Positions 16,961 through 24,533 of a DNA stretch of 26,700 nt are shown piece after piece (position 1 is the stretch's first letter; every line of letters starts with the position of its first letter). The DNA comes from Mariniphaga sp. GTDB taxonomy: Bacteria; Bacteroidota; Bacteroidia; Bacteroidales; Prolixibacteraceae. Where the stretch lies: the NCBI GenBank assembly GCA_013203525.1, contig JABMQB010000726.1, positions 1-26,700 on the forward strand, in the 5' to 3' direction. The translations under genes were made by a program, and so were the position numbers. The notes below the pieces were generated by a model. That model had not been told where the DNA came from. It saw only the letters and a list, made by a program, of their open reading frames with translations, and did no database searches.

Positions 16961-19900
16961 TAATTATTACATTCAGAATTACTAATTGAGCTTACTTTAT
17001 GCTCTTCATATTTTATTGATGTCAGTATTACTTTTGCACTTGACGGGATAATTTTTCTGGCCTTCACAAATTGTTTGACACCCTTTTTATCGTTTTCAGG
17101 AAGTTGTTTACTCAGGTTAAAATTCTTAATATAATCGACATAGCCCAAATTTTCAATAAATTGAATCATTGAGCTTTCGTGAAGGACAATTCCAAAATTT
17201 ATTGATGCTGTTTTTTCAAATGCCCAGGGAGCCAGAAATTTTGCGATATCTTTTTGTAATTGTTTTAAATAATAATTTTCATCAAATCCTTTATAGAACT
17301 TTACAGAAAGCTCGGCCATTACTTCCTCGTACTGTGGATTTTCAACCGTTGCATTTACATGTAATGTATTAATACCGTTAATGAAACTTTGAATTTCGTT
17401 GAGGTTACCTTTGCTTATCCGAGGTTGATAAATATCAAATACATTCTTTTTTTGGATATTTGGTATAACAATAACGGTAACATTTCCGGGCGATAAAAAA
17501 CAGTCATTAGAAGTATGCCTTAGGCAATTAACTTTATATATTTTAGGGAATTTCTGCAAAACAAGATGTTCATAATCCCATATAGTAATGGCTCGTTGTT
17601 TATGACGTAACCGCTCGCTCACACGCCTGTAAAAATCGCTATCTGATTCGGGAAGTTTTCCGTCAAATGAATTGTAAGGTTGTTCAACTTTTTTTACCGT
17701 AGCAATACGTTCAACTAATTTAGATATGGTTTTAGCTTCGATGCCATTTTTCAAGTGTGCCAAATCATTATTATTATCAGAAAACTGTGCTAAAACAGCC
17801 TGTGCCTGAATATCAATAACTTGGCAGATGGTATCAAAATCTTTTGTATTATGCACTCTTAACCAGAAATAATTACCCGGTATACGCTTATTGTTTTTAG
17901 TAGCTTCTTTTGGAATTGTAAATTTTATAATCCCCGATTTCAGAAAGTTATCAGTATTGTCAAATGTTATATAATCTTTGTTGAGTGGTTTCCATTCTTC
18001 GTTGCAAAGAATATACCACTGAAGTTTTTCTCCTGTTTCGAATTCATTATCAGGCTCAGGATTTTCACTGCCTTCCAAAACCTGAGTCAATAAACAAATA
18101 CTTTGCAGTGATTCTGCATTTTCCACGGCAATAAACAATGAACCACCGGTATGGGTTGGTAACAATTTACAATTAATACTATTATCTATTGCCAAAAAAT
18201 CCTGTAACTTTTTTAGATAACTATGCTGTTCTGATTGCCCAAAAGGATGTTCATGAAATAATTCGATTTTAGCATTGTTGTAAGCTTCTTTATTTTCCTG
18301 ATCTGATCCTAAATCTTCAAATCTAATTTTCTGGCTGGCAGTAGCCTGATAACTTAACAATATAGATTCAACCTGAGGAGTATATGGGGAATTAGGTATT
18401 AAGGTTGTGCTTTCACCTTTTGACATAGCCACGGCAAATATCCTTGGAAATATATCATGATAAAACGAACTTTTCAGGATTATCTTCAGATAACCATCCT
18501 GAGGAATTTGTTTTGGTTTATTATTCTTAAAATCTGAAACCCTTTGATTATCCGACAACTTTTTATCTTGAATTGCCTGCTCCCATTTTTTATAATCCTG
18601 CGGAAGATTATTGGATTTTGTAGCAAATTTATTTTGCGGAATTGTCCTGATTACATCAAAACCTGCTTCGAACCCTCCGCCTGAAGAGGGATTAAACAAA
18701 GTAATATTTGAATTGCCTTTATTAATAAGAGTCCCATTATCTGCCCTGAGTTCAACATTTGCTCTAAAATCTGAATCGCTATTAATCAGTAAAGTTCCTA
18801 AATCTTCATCAAAGCCTGCGGGGTATTCTGTTTGCAGGTTATAAACTTTTTTACTTAAATCGGTAAGATATTCCTCACGGTAAGCCCAATACTGTTGCCT
18901 GAAACTATCGGGTGTATCTTTCCATTTTAGTTTAGCAGTAATTTTCGTCCATTCTTTATTGGCCGCTTCATTACAATGAATTAATAATCCTGAACCAACA
19001 CCTGGAATTGAACCAAAAGGGAAGAATGGTTTTGAAGCATCGAGTTTGCCTTGGTCATTTTCAATTTCAGCATCGATAATCTCACTTACATCAACGCTTA
19101 TTTCAATGTTGGTAACCGTTTTTTCAACAAGTAATTTATAAAGTTTATATCCCTCATGTTTTTCATCGTTAATACCATTCTTAAAAATAAACCGGGCAAC
19201 CGGGAATGATGTGGTAAAGTTTTCTAAAAGTTTTTCGCTATTGTAATTAACAACCGGATCGGCATTTGCATCCAAAGTAACAACAATATTTATCTCATTC
19301 CCAGATATAAAACTTTGTCCGACCGGACGAAATACAGCCTGTAACCATTTCTTCTCTCCGCTCAGGTACACAGTTAAAGCATCTTCAATTTCGGATGCAG
19401 TAATTTTACCGGGAATATTTTCTGCAATACTAATTTTAAACGTAATTTCACGCTTCCCCTTTTCTAACTGTAAAACAGGAGAAGCAATTGCAAAACCTAC
19501 CCTGGCATCAGCCATTCTTGGATAGTCTTTTTCAAAATATTTATCGACAGGAAAAAACGGATGCCCAAATGGCCACCATTTGATTTCATCGTTAGGGAAC
19601 GATTTTCCATTTCCATCATATGAATTGGCCACTTCGGAACATCCGAAGTAATCATCTTTAAAGAGGTATTTATCTTTTAAATGATAAACATTTTTAAAGC
19701 CTGCAACTTTTGCCTGGTTTAGAATAATCTCTTCGGTAGTTTTATATACAAGGTTTTTACCCGATTTATCGCGGCCAGCCTTTAGTTTAGTATTTTGTTC
19801 TATTTTAACATCAGAAGCATTTTTTGCCAGTTCGAACAGAATATGAACAGAATCGGGAGATGCAGTTTTATTCGACAGATTTAATACTTCTTTATAATAA

Positions 19901-20256
19901 AAATCGAGGTGTCTTTTTGTAAGTCCGTTCAGTCTTTTTTGGCTGCGCCTGAGTAAGCATATAAAACAAACAAACAGGGTAAGGTGTGGTGATAATTTAT
20001 GTTGCGGAACCGTTTCACCCAGAATTTTCTCTATCTGATTTTTTGTTAAGAAAAAATCCTGCCAGTTTCCGGATACATTATTTTCGGGTGCGAAATAATT
20101 TACATGGTTTGCAAAATTATATGCAAAAGCCATCCAATCTTCCAACCTAAAATCAAACAGTTCAACGGAATCCGGATCAAGGGCATCAACAAACCGCTGA
20201 TTCTGCCCGGTTCCGTTTCGTTTAAGTTCAATATTATTATTACAACTTTTACTCAT
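16960..20256 (-). CDS. Baseplate J-like protein (Afp11-like)
   Basis: The 1098-residue protein is the larger wedge component. The N-terminal region contains 'LTKRHLDFYYKEVL' (112-125) and 'FELAKNASDVKIEQNTKL', seen in baseplate J-like eCIS proteins, where the latter begins a beta-rich domain. The C-terminal quarter (about 863-1098) is the J-type region: 'ESDSDFYRRVSERLRHKQRA', 'DYEHLVLQKFPKIYKVNC', 'SPGNVTVIVIP', then the 'I..FINGINTLHV' closing domain. Homologues bridge the hub to the sheath ring and transmit the firing signal. The middle ~600 residues are family-specific and could be a cage-type extension. It begins 20 bp after the gp25-like gene and ends by overlapping the next baseplate gene (TAATG). 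Confidence 0.87.
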   Translation of the reverse strand: MSKSCNNNIELKRNGTGQNQRFVDALDPDSVELFDFRLEDWMAFAYNFANHVNYFAPENNVSGNWQDFFLTKNQIEKILGETVPQHKLSPHLTLFVCFICLLRRSQKRLNGLTKRHLDFYYKEVLNLSNKTASPDSVHILFELAKNASDVKIEQNTKLKAGRDKSGKNLVYKTTEEIILNQAKVAGFKNVYHLKDKYLFKDDYFGCSEVANSYDGNGKSFPNDEIKWWPFGHPFFPVDKYFEKDYPRMADARVGFAIASPVLQLEKGKREITFKISIAENIPGKITASEIEDALTVYLSGEKKWLQAVFRPVGQSFISGNEINIVVTLDANADPVVNYNSEKLLENFTTSFPVARFIFKNGINDEKHEGYKLYKLLVEKTVTNIEISVDVSEIIDAEIENDQGKLDASKPFFPFGSIPGVGSGLLIHCNEAANKEWTKITAKLKWKDTPDSFRQQYWAYREEYLTDLSKKVYNLQTEYPAGFDEDLGTLLINSDSDFRANVELRADNGTLINKGNSNITLFNPSSGGGFEAGFDVIRTIPQNKFATKSNNLPQDYKKWEQAIQDKKLSDNQRVSDFKNNKPKQIPQDGYLKIILKSSFYHDIFPRIFAVAMSKGESTTLIPNSPYTPQVESILLSYQATASQKIRFEDLGSDQENKEAYNNAKIELFHEHPFGQSEQHSYLKKLQDFLAIDNSINCKLLPTHTGGSLFIAVENAESLQSICLLTQVLEGSENPEPDNEFETGEKLQWYILCNEEWKPLNKDYITFDNTDNFLKSGIIKFTIPKEATKNNKRIPGNYFWLRVHNTKDFDTICQVIDIQAQAVLAQFSDNNNDLAHLKNGIEAKTISKLVERIATVKKVEQPYNSFDGKLPESDSDFYRRVSERLRHKQRAITIWDYEHLVLQKFPKIYKVNCLRHTSNDCFLSPGNVTVIVIPNIQKKNVFDIYQPRISKGNLNEIQSFINGINTLHVNATVENPQYEEVMAELSVKFYKGFDENYYLKQLQKDIAKFLAPWAFEKTASINFGIVLHESSMIQFIENLGYVDYIKNFNLSKQLPENDKKGVKQFVKARKIIPSSAKVILTSIKYEEHKVSSISNSECNN

Positions 20257-20276
20257 ATGCAGGTTTTTAATTCTGG

Positions 20277-20687
20277 CTATACATCTGTACCCTCTTGTTT
20301 ATAGTATGGAAAAACCATATTTTTTCTTGAATTGGTGGCTCTAATTGTATAATCAAGGCTTATTAATAGAATTCCTTCCAATTCATTATCAGGTGCTATA
20401 TCAATTTTATCAATTTTAATCCGTGGCTCGTAATACAGGATAGCCGTTTTTATTAAATCAATTACATACGTTATTAATGTAAGGTTAAGCGGATTAAACA
20501 ATAATTCATCGAGGTTGCTTCCATAATCGGGAACCATAATTCTTTCGCCTAAGCTTGTTGAAAAAAGAATTTCAAGGCTGCTATGGATATCTTCTTCATT
20601 TTCGATCATCCCAACTTCCTTATTTTTCTTATTAAATTCAGGTGGGAATCCCCAGCCTCTTCCTAAAAATGATTTATATTCTTCCAT
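20277..20687 (-). CDS. gp25-like baseplate wedge protein
   Basis: I start at the ATG at 20687, 11 bp after the PAAR stop; the same frame stays open a further 89 codons upstream but that part is only the PAAR gene read out of frame. The 136-residue product is a GPW/gp25 domain: 'GRGWGFPPEFN', 'SLEILFSTSLGERIMVPDYGSNL', 'DELLFNPLN', and an Ile/Leu-rich helix ending with 'YEPRIKIDKIDI'. The conserved 'LGER.M.P.YG' motif with Glu and Arg is present. In phages and T6SS, gp25/TssE tethers the first sheath disc to the baseplate. Size is normal for the family. The assignment is firm. Confidence 0.93.
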   Translation of the reverse strand: MEEYKSFLGRGWGFPPEFNKKNKEVGMIENEEDIHSSLEILFSTSLGERIMVPDYGSNLDELLFNPLNLTLITYVIDLIKTAILYYEPRIKIDKIDIAPDNELEGILLISLDYTIRATNSRKNMVFPYYKQEGTDV

Positions 20688-20698
20688 AACAATAAAAA

Positions 20699-20989
20699 TT
20701 AACCTCCAATAATTACGGTTGGGAAACCAACTACAATTGTGCCCCCATGTGCAGTAGTATCTCCCATGCGCGTAGCTGGTTTTCCACCTATAAATACTGT
20801 TGCAGAACCTTTGATTATAGTATCGGGCGGGCCAACACAGGTAGCCATATCGCCCACACGGGCGGCAGATAGCCCACCAATAAATACCGTAGGTTCTCCC
20901 GGTGGTAATATTGGTCCCCCAACATGTGGTACAAGTACCGTTGCCATTGGGCACACATGCATATCTGTTATTCGTGCTGCCGCTCCCAT
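20699..20989 (-). CDS. PAAR-repeat spike tip protein
   Basis: A 96-residue PAAR protein made of beta-hairpin repeats: 'ARITDMHVCP', 'PTVFIGGLSAARVGD', 'ATVFIGGKPATRMGD', 'PTVIIGG'. The candidate zinc ligands at the tip are His11, His22, Cys51 and His81, which fits the usual three-His-one-Cys site. Family members cap the VgrG beta-helix and form the sharp point that crosses the target membrane; no C-terminal toxin extension is fused here. The start codon follows the VgrG stop by 1 bp, so the two are probably translated together in stoichiometric order. Confidence 0.95.
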   Translation of the reverse strand: MGAAARITDMHVCPMATVLVPHVGGPILPPGEPTVFIGGLSAARVGDMATCVGPPDTIIKGSATVFIGGKPATRMGDTTAHGGTIVVGFPTVIIGG

Positions 20990-20990
20990 A

Positions 20991-22718
20991 TCAATTAATT
21001 TGTACTATTGCTCCTTTTACAACAGCTGTGGCGCTACTCGACATTTCCACGCCGGCCGAACCTTCAGCTTTCATTTTCGCTGAAGCTTTTATATTAATAT
21101 TTGCACCTTCAATATTTACATCGCCGGATGCTTTTATATCAATTTTTCCGGCACTCTCAATTTGAATACCCCCTGAATCGAAATTAATTTTGTTTGAATT
21201 TTCATCTTCTATTGTTATCACCCCGGCATTTTCATCAATAATTAATTTCTTCCCGGCAGGTGTTTCAACGGTAACCGACTTTTTCTCATCGTTAAAAATG
21301 AGTTTCATCTCACTTCGGGTAACAAATCCTTTCTCGTGGTTATCATCCGAAGCAACTATTGGGGCTGATTTAGTGCTGCTATGAAGCATTCCAAGGACAA
21401 TCGCATCGTTAGGATTATTATTTATAAATCCTAAAATAACCTCATCTCCAATTTCGGGACGGAAAAATGCCCCTCTCTTGTTTCCTGCATCAAGCGAAGC
21501 AACCCTGGCCCAAATTCCTTGTTCTTTTGCATCAACTATCGGTAATTTAACCATTATCCGGTCCTGTTTATCAGGGTCTTTTTCCAGTTGGCTGGCAACT
21601 CCAATTTGCAATCCCTGGACTGATGCCAATAATCCTGATGCAGGAAGTTCATTTATTGAAACCGATTCGGAAAACCAAACCGGATCTATACCGAACTGTG
21701 CATCTGTAATCCAATTACCTTCAGTAATTGTATGCCGTATAGCCGATATATAAATATTGCCGTTAAAACTATCGCCAACACCCTTCAATTCTAAAATAGT
21801 ATCGGGTTTTACTTTTTGTATCCCCTGAATTTTAATCCTTCCCCGCACTTTTGATAATTGGTTAAATAAAGCTTTTGCATCGACCCAGTCCTGAAGTATC
21901 ACATTGGCAAATGCCCCACCGTTTTTTAATTCAAGGTTTTTTAATTTAATAACTGAAGAAAGTTCGCCCGTTGTAATATTACCATTCAATTTAACCGATG
22001 GATCGGAAGCTTCGATTTCCATTAATTCCTGCGATGCATAATCCCAACCATAAGAAGTAACCTTTTTAAACTGGTTCCTTGCATCCATCTCAGCGTCAAA
22101 ATCAAGCAAATTATCACCAAACGTGATGGTTTCAATTTTCTTATGTTTAATTCCTGGTTTCTTTACATTAACTTTTCCATCATCTACAATACACACCTTG
22201 CCGTTTGCCTGCGCCCGTGTAACCAAAAAGTCCCAATCAGTAGTATTAAACTGAACTAATTCCTTGTGTTTATAGTTGGTTTTTTCAACACTTGATTTTA
22301 AGCTGTATGATCCAATAATTTCTTCAATAATTTCCTTGTCTTTACTTTCATAATAATACTGGCTTTTCCTTCCAATGGTAAGTCTTATCGCTTCGTCTTT
22401 ACATTCGATAATCAGATATGATTGATTAGACCTTATTTTGATATTGTTTTTAATTATGACACCTTTAAATACCGTATCTTCCTTAGAATTATATCCAACC
22501 TTAATTTCAATTTTTTTACCCGGAACCAATAATTTTTTATTACTAAGCGTGAAGTCTTGTTTTGATGGGTCGCCATCAATAAAAACCAATTTAGCATAGG
22601 GTATCCTGTTTAATTCTTTATCAACAGTAATGCTTAACGGGCTGTGAACTTTTGACAGTTCCTTGCCTTCAAGTAAAATTGTACAGGTAACCAGATCCTT
22701 TGATTTTGAATTTGCCAT
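20991..22718 (-). CDS. VgrG-like spike protein (Afp8-like)
   Basis: The 575-residue protein has the layout of a gp27-gp5 fusion. Residues 1-360 form the hub-like part ('YAKLVFIDGDPS', 'TTDWDFLVTRAQANG', both conserved in VgrG/Afp8). An OB-fold domain follows at about 370-455 ('GIWARVASLDAG', 'FRPEIGDEVILGFINNNP', 'VLGMLHS'). The C-terminal ~105 residues are short alternating strands ('IQIESAGKIDIKASGDVNI') that build the triple-stranded beta-helix needle on which PAAR sits. The gene is 11 bp downstream of the LysM gene and 1 bp before PAAR. There is no lysozyme insertion and no C-terminal effector fusion. Assignment is firm. Confidence 0.95.
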   Translation of the reverse strand: MANSKSKDLVTCTILLEGKELSKVHSPLSITVDKELNRIPYAKLVFIDGDPSKQDFTLSNKKLLVPGKKIEIKVGYNSKEDTVFKGVIIKNNIKIRSNQSYLIIECKDEAIRLTIGRKSQYYYESKDKEIIEEIIGSYSLKSSVEKTNYKHKELVQFNTTDWDFLVTRAQANGKVCIVDDGKVNVKKPGIKHKKIETITFGDNLLDFDAEMDARNQFKKVTSYGWDYASQELMEIEASDPSVKLNGNITTGELSSVIKLKNLELKNGGAFANVILQDWVDAKALFNQLSKVRGRIKIQGIQKVKPDTILELKGVGDSFNGNIYISAIRHTITEGNWITDAQFGIDPVWFSESVSINELPASGLLASVQGLQIGVASQLEKDPDKQDRIMVKLPIVDAKEQGIWARVASLDAGNKRGAFFRPEIGDEVILGFINNNPNDAIVLGMLHSSTKSAPIVASDDNHEKGFVTRSEMKLIFNDEKKSVTVETPAGKKLIIDENAGVITIEDENSNKINFDSGGIQIESAGKIDIKASGDVNIEGANINIKASAKMKAEGSAGVEMSSSATAVVKGAIVQIN

Positions 22719-22729
22719 TGCATTAATAA

Positions 22730-23452
22730 TTAGTTATTCCCGGTTTTTTGAATGGGTGGAAAATAAATTTGTTGCCCTGCTTTTAACCTTCTGAAATTTA
22801 TAATCTTATTTGCTTTAGCTACCTGAAGGTAATATTTCGGGTCTCCATAAATCCGGAAGGCCATTAGAGGTAAAGTATCTCCTTCAAGCACAGTTCTGAC
22901 ATGGGTCAGATCGGGTGAACTTCTATTTTCCATTGCCACTCTGAGGTTATCTTCGACAAAGCCTTTAAATTTTGCTTTGATAGAGGCACGCAAAGGTGTA
23001 CCATCAGGTTTAAACAATTTGAAGGTGATATCCATTTCAACCAGGCAACCTTTAAATAAAAGTGCCCCCCAGAAAATAATCAGATAATTTGGTTTGTGCT
23101 GGTCTCCGTTATAATCAAAAACAATTTTTTTAAACTTCTCAATATCGTCTATTATTCCGGAACCTTCATCTTTAAATGTTTTTGTATTATCGCTACCCGA
23201 ACTGCTGTAATCAGGCACAACTCCCGACCGGTCAAAAACAAATTCCAAATCAAGGTCTTTAGGTGGTATTTTATTAAACTTGATTTCAGAAGAACTTGTT
23301 CCCTGAGCTTGTTCTTTTGTTTGTTCAATTTTATATTTTAGCGAATAACTATCAGGATTTAGATGAACCTTAAACTCACCATCCCCAACCTTGCTTTTAA
23401 ATTTTTCGTCGCTATAGGCTGTAATTTTTAATTTTGCTAATTCACCGCTCAT
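22730..23452 (-). CDS. LysM-domain baseplate hub protein (Afp7-like)
   Basis: I choose the ATG at 23452 (240 residues) over an upstream TTG, because it follows the DUF5908 stop by one base. The N-terminal portion contains 'FKVHLNPDSYSLKYKIE', typical of the Afp7/gp53-like family, and a beta-rich core with 'KDLDLEFVFDRSG' and 'GALLFKGCLVEMDITFKLF'. A LysM domain occupies about 184-235: 'VLEGDTLPLMAFRIYGDP', 'YYLQVAKANKIINFRRLKAG' and 'IYFPP'. In the family this protein joins the tube adaptor to the hub at the top of the spike; the LysM is thought to serve structural clamping rather than peptidoglycan digestion. It lies directly between tube/DUF5908 and VgrG, the usual order. Confidence 0.9.
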   Translation of the reverse strand: MSGELAKLKITAYSDEKFKSKVGDGEFKVHLNPDSYSLKYKIEQTKEQAQGTSSSEIKFNKIPPKDLDLEFVFDRSGVVPDYSSSGSDNTKTFKDEGSGIIDDIEKFKKIVFDYNGDQHKPNYLIIFWGALLFKGCLVEMDITFKLFKPDGTPLRASIKAKFKGFVEDNLRVAMENRSSPDLTHVRTVLEGDTLPLMAFRIYGDPKYYLQVAKANKIINFRRLKAGQQIYFPPIQKTGNN

Positions 23453-23453
23453 T

Positions 23454-23612
23454 TCAACGTTCTTTTGCTTGTGATAAAATTTCCATAACCTGTTCAACGC
23501 ATGATTTAATAATTGAATCTTTTAAATCAGCTTTTGATTCATTTGTTTCTGAGGAGTTATTTTTATCCTCTACATTTATTTTGATATTAAGTTCTTTGAT
23601 TTCAATAGGCAT
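23454..23612 (-). CDS. DUF5908-like eCIS miniprotein, 52 residues
   Basis: This small gene is easily missed. On the minus strand an ATG at 23612 opens 52 codons (MPIEIKELNIKINV...AKER, TGA at 23456-23454) that exactly fill the space between the second tube gene (2-bp gap) and the LysM gene (1-bp gap, TGA-A-ATG). The N-terminal 'MPIEIKELNIKINVE' is the hallmark of the DUF5908 family, short proteins at this spot in Bacteroidota eCIS loci. A disordered Asn/Ser/Glu-rich middle and a C-terminal helix ('LKDSIIKSCVEQVMEILS') follow. I know of no established function; position suggests a tube-to-hub adaptor or an assembly helper. Confidence 0.85.
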   Translation of the reverse strand: MPIEIKELNIKINVEDKNNSSETNESKADLKDSIIKSCVEQVMEILSQAKER

Positions 23613-23614
23613 AA

Positions 23615-24052
23615 TTAAACTCGGTTAAAATAATTATAGGTTAACTCTATAGTTTCGATCACTATCTTACTTTCTTCGGCATTAAAATCGGATGCTGACC
23701 ATTTAACAGGGTATGCATGCTCCACATTCCACACAGCCAGAGCTTCATGATTTTCATTAAGCAATGATATTGTCAGGTCAACCGGGCTATACTCATTATT
23801 TTCAAAGGCATTCCTAACCCAGGTAATCAATTCTGAACTGGTAATCATTCCACGTTTTAGTACCAGATTAGGATATTTAATTCGCCCTGGTAATTTATGT
23901 TTAAACCTGTTTTCACCGCCTTCAGCAATTTCTTCAGTTTCAACATCAACCGAAAGTCCGGAAACAGATTGAAAAAGAGTATCTGCTTCCGAACTAAAAC
24001 CAGTAAAAACAACCTTAAAATGAAACCCAACTGGTGGATATTTATAAGTCAT
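23615..24052 (-). CDS. Inner tube protein 2 (Afp5-like)
   Basis: The 145-residue protein has the phage-tail-tube/Hcp-like fold signature of the Afp1/Afp5 family: 'PPVGFHFKVVFTG', 'FQSVSGLSVDVETEEI', 'LPGRIKYPNLVLKRGM', 'DLTISLLNENHEALAVWNV', ending in 'IETIELTYNYF'. It is clearly paralogous to the preceding tube protein but differs throughout, so it is likely a distinct ring, for example the first ring contacting the baseplate hub. Its start codon overlaps the upstream stop as TAATG. The assignment as a tube protein is firm; its exact place in the tube is inferred. Confidence 0.92.
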   Translation of the reverse strand: MTYKYPPVGFHFKVVFTGFSSEADTLFQSVSGLSVDVETEEIAEGGENRFKHKLPGRIKYPNLVLKRGMITSSELITWVRNAFENNEYSPVDLTISLLNENHEALAVWNVEHAYPVKWSASDFNAEESKIVIETIELTYNYFNRV

Positions 24053-24495
24053 TATTTAACTAACTCGAGTTTTTCATGGACAAATTCAGCGGTTTCGATT
24101 GCTACTTCATTTCCATCGGCTTTCAAATCTGTCGATTGAATTTTTGTAATATATGCCTGAATAGCTTTCCAGGTAATTATGGGTTGATGGCTTTCGTCGA
24201 GCAAACTAATAGTTAAATCGCCCCGGAATTGTTCTCCATCTTCCTGTAAGTAAACGGTTTTAATCCATTGATCGTACCATTGAGTTTTTGAGCTGATAAA
24301 ACTACCACGTTTAATAGTGATATTGGTATATTTACTTAATCCGGGCTGTTTTGATTTATGATATTCGTTGTCGGCACCAGCCCTGTATTCGATTACTTCA
24401 CGTTCAAAATCTAATCCCGAAACCTCAGTGCAATTAAATTCTGCGTCGCCAAAGGATACTTTGAAATGAAATTTTGGTAATGGATATTCTGCCAT
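24052..24495 (-). CDS. Inner tube protein 1 (Afp1-like)
   Basis: The 147-residue protein is a tail tube protein: 'YPLPKFHFKVSFGD', 'FNCTEVSGLDFEREVIEYRAG', 'KQPGLSKYTNITIKRG', 'DLTISLLDESHQPIITWKA', ending 'VAIETAEFVHE'. Hexameric rings of this family stack to form the tube through which cargo passes. It follows the sheath gene with a 38-bp gap, and its size is standard. Together with the next gene it forms the usual pair of tube paralogues of eCIS. Confidence 0.94.
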   Translation of the reverse strand: MAEYPLPKFHFKVSFGDAEFNCTEVSGLDFEREVIEYRAGADNEYHKSKQPGLSKYTNITIKRGSFISSKTQWYDQWIKTVYLQEDGEQFRGDLTISLLDESHQPIITWKAIQAYITKIQSTDLKADGNEVAIETAEFVHEKLELVK

Positions 24496-24533
24496 GGTAT
24501 TAAATTTTTAAGTTTTAACAAATTTCTGATTAA

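Noticed and set aside
20688..20954. An 89-codon open extension upstream of the gp25-like gene
   Set aside because: It overlaps the PAAR gene in another frame, has a Cys/Trp/Tyr-rich composition unlike a real protein, and the gp25 domain begins at the ATG at 20687.
23453..23497. A TTG start adding 15 residues to the LysM protein
   Set aside because: It lies inside the DUF5908 gene in another frame; the ATG at 23452 directly follows that gene's stop.
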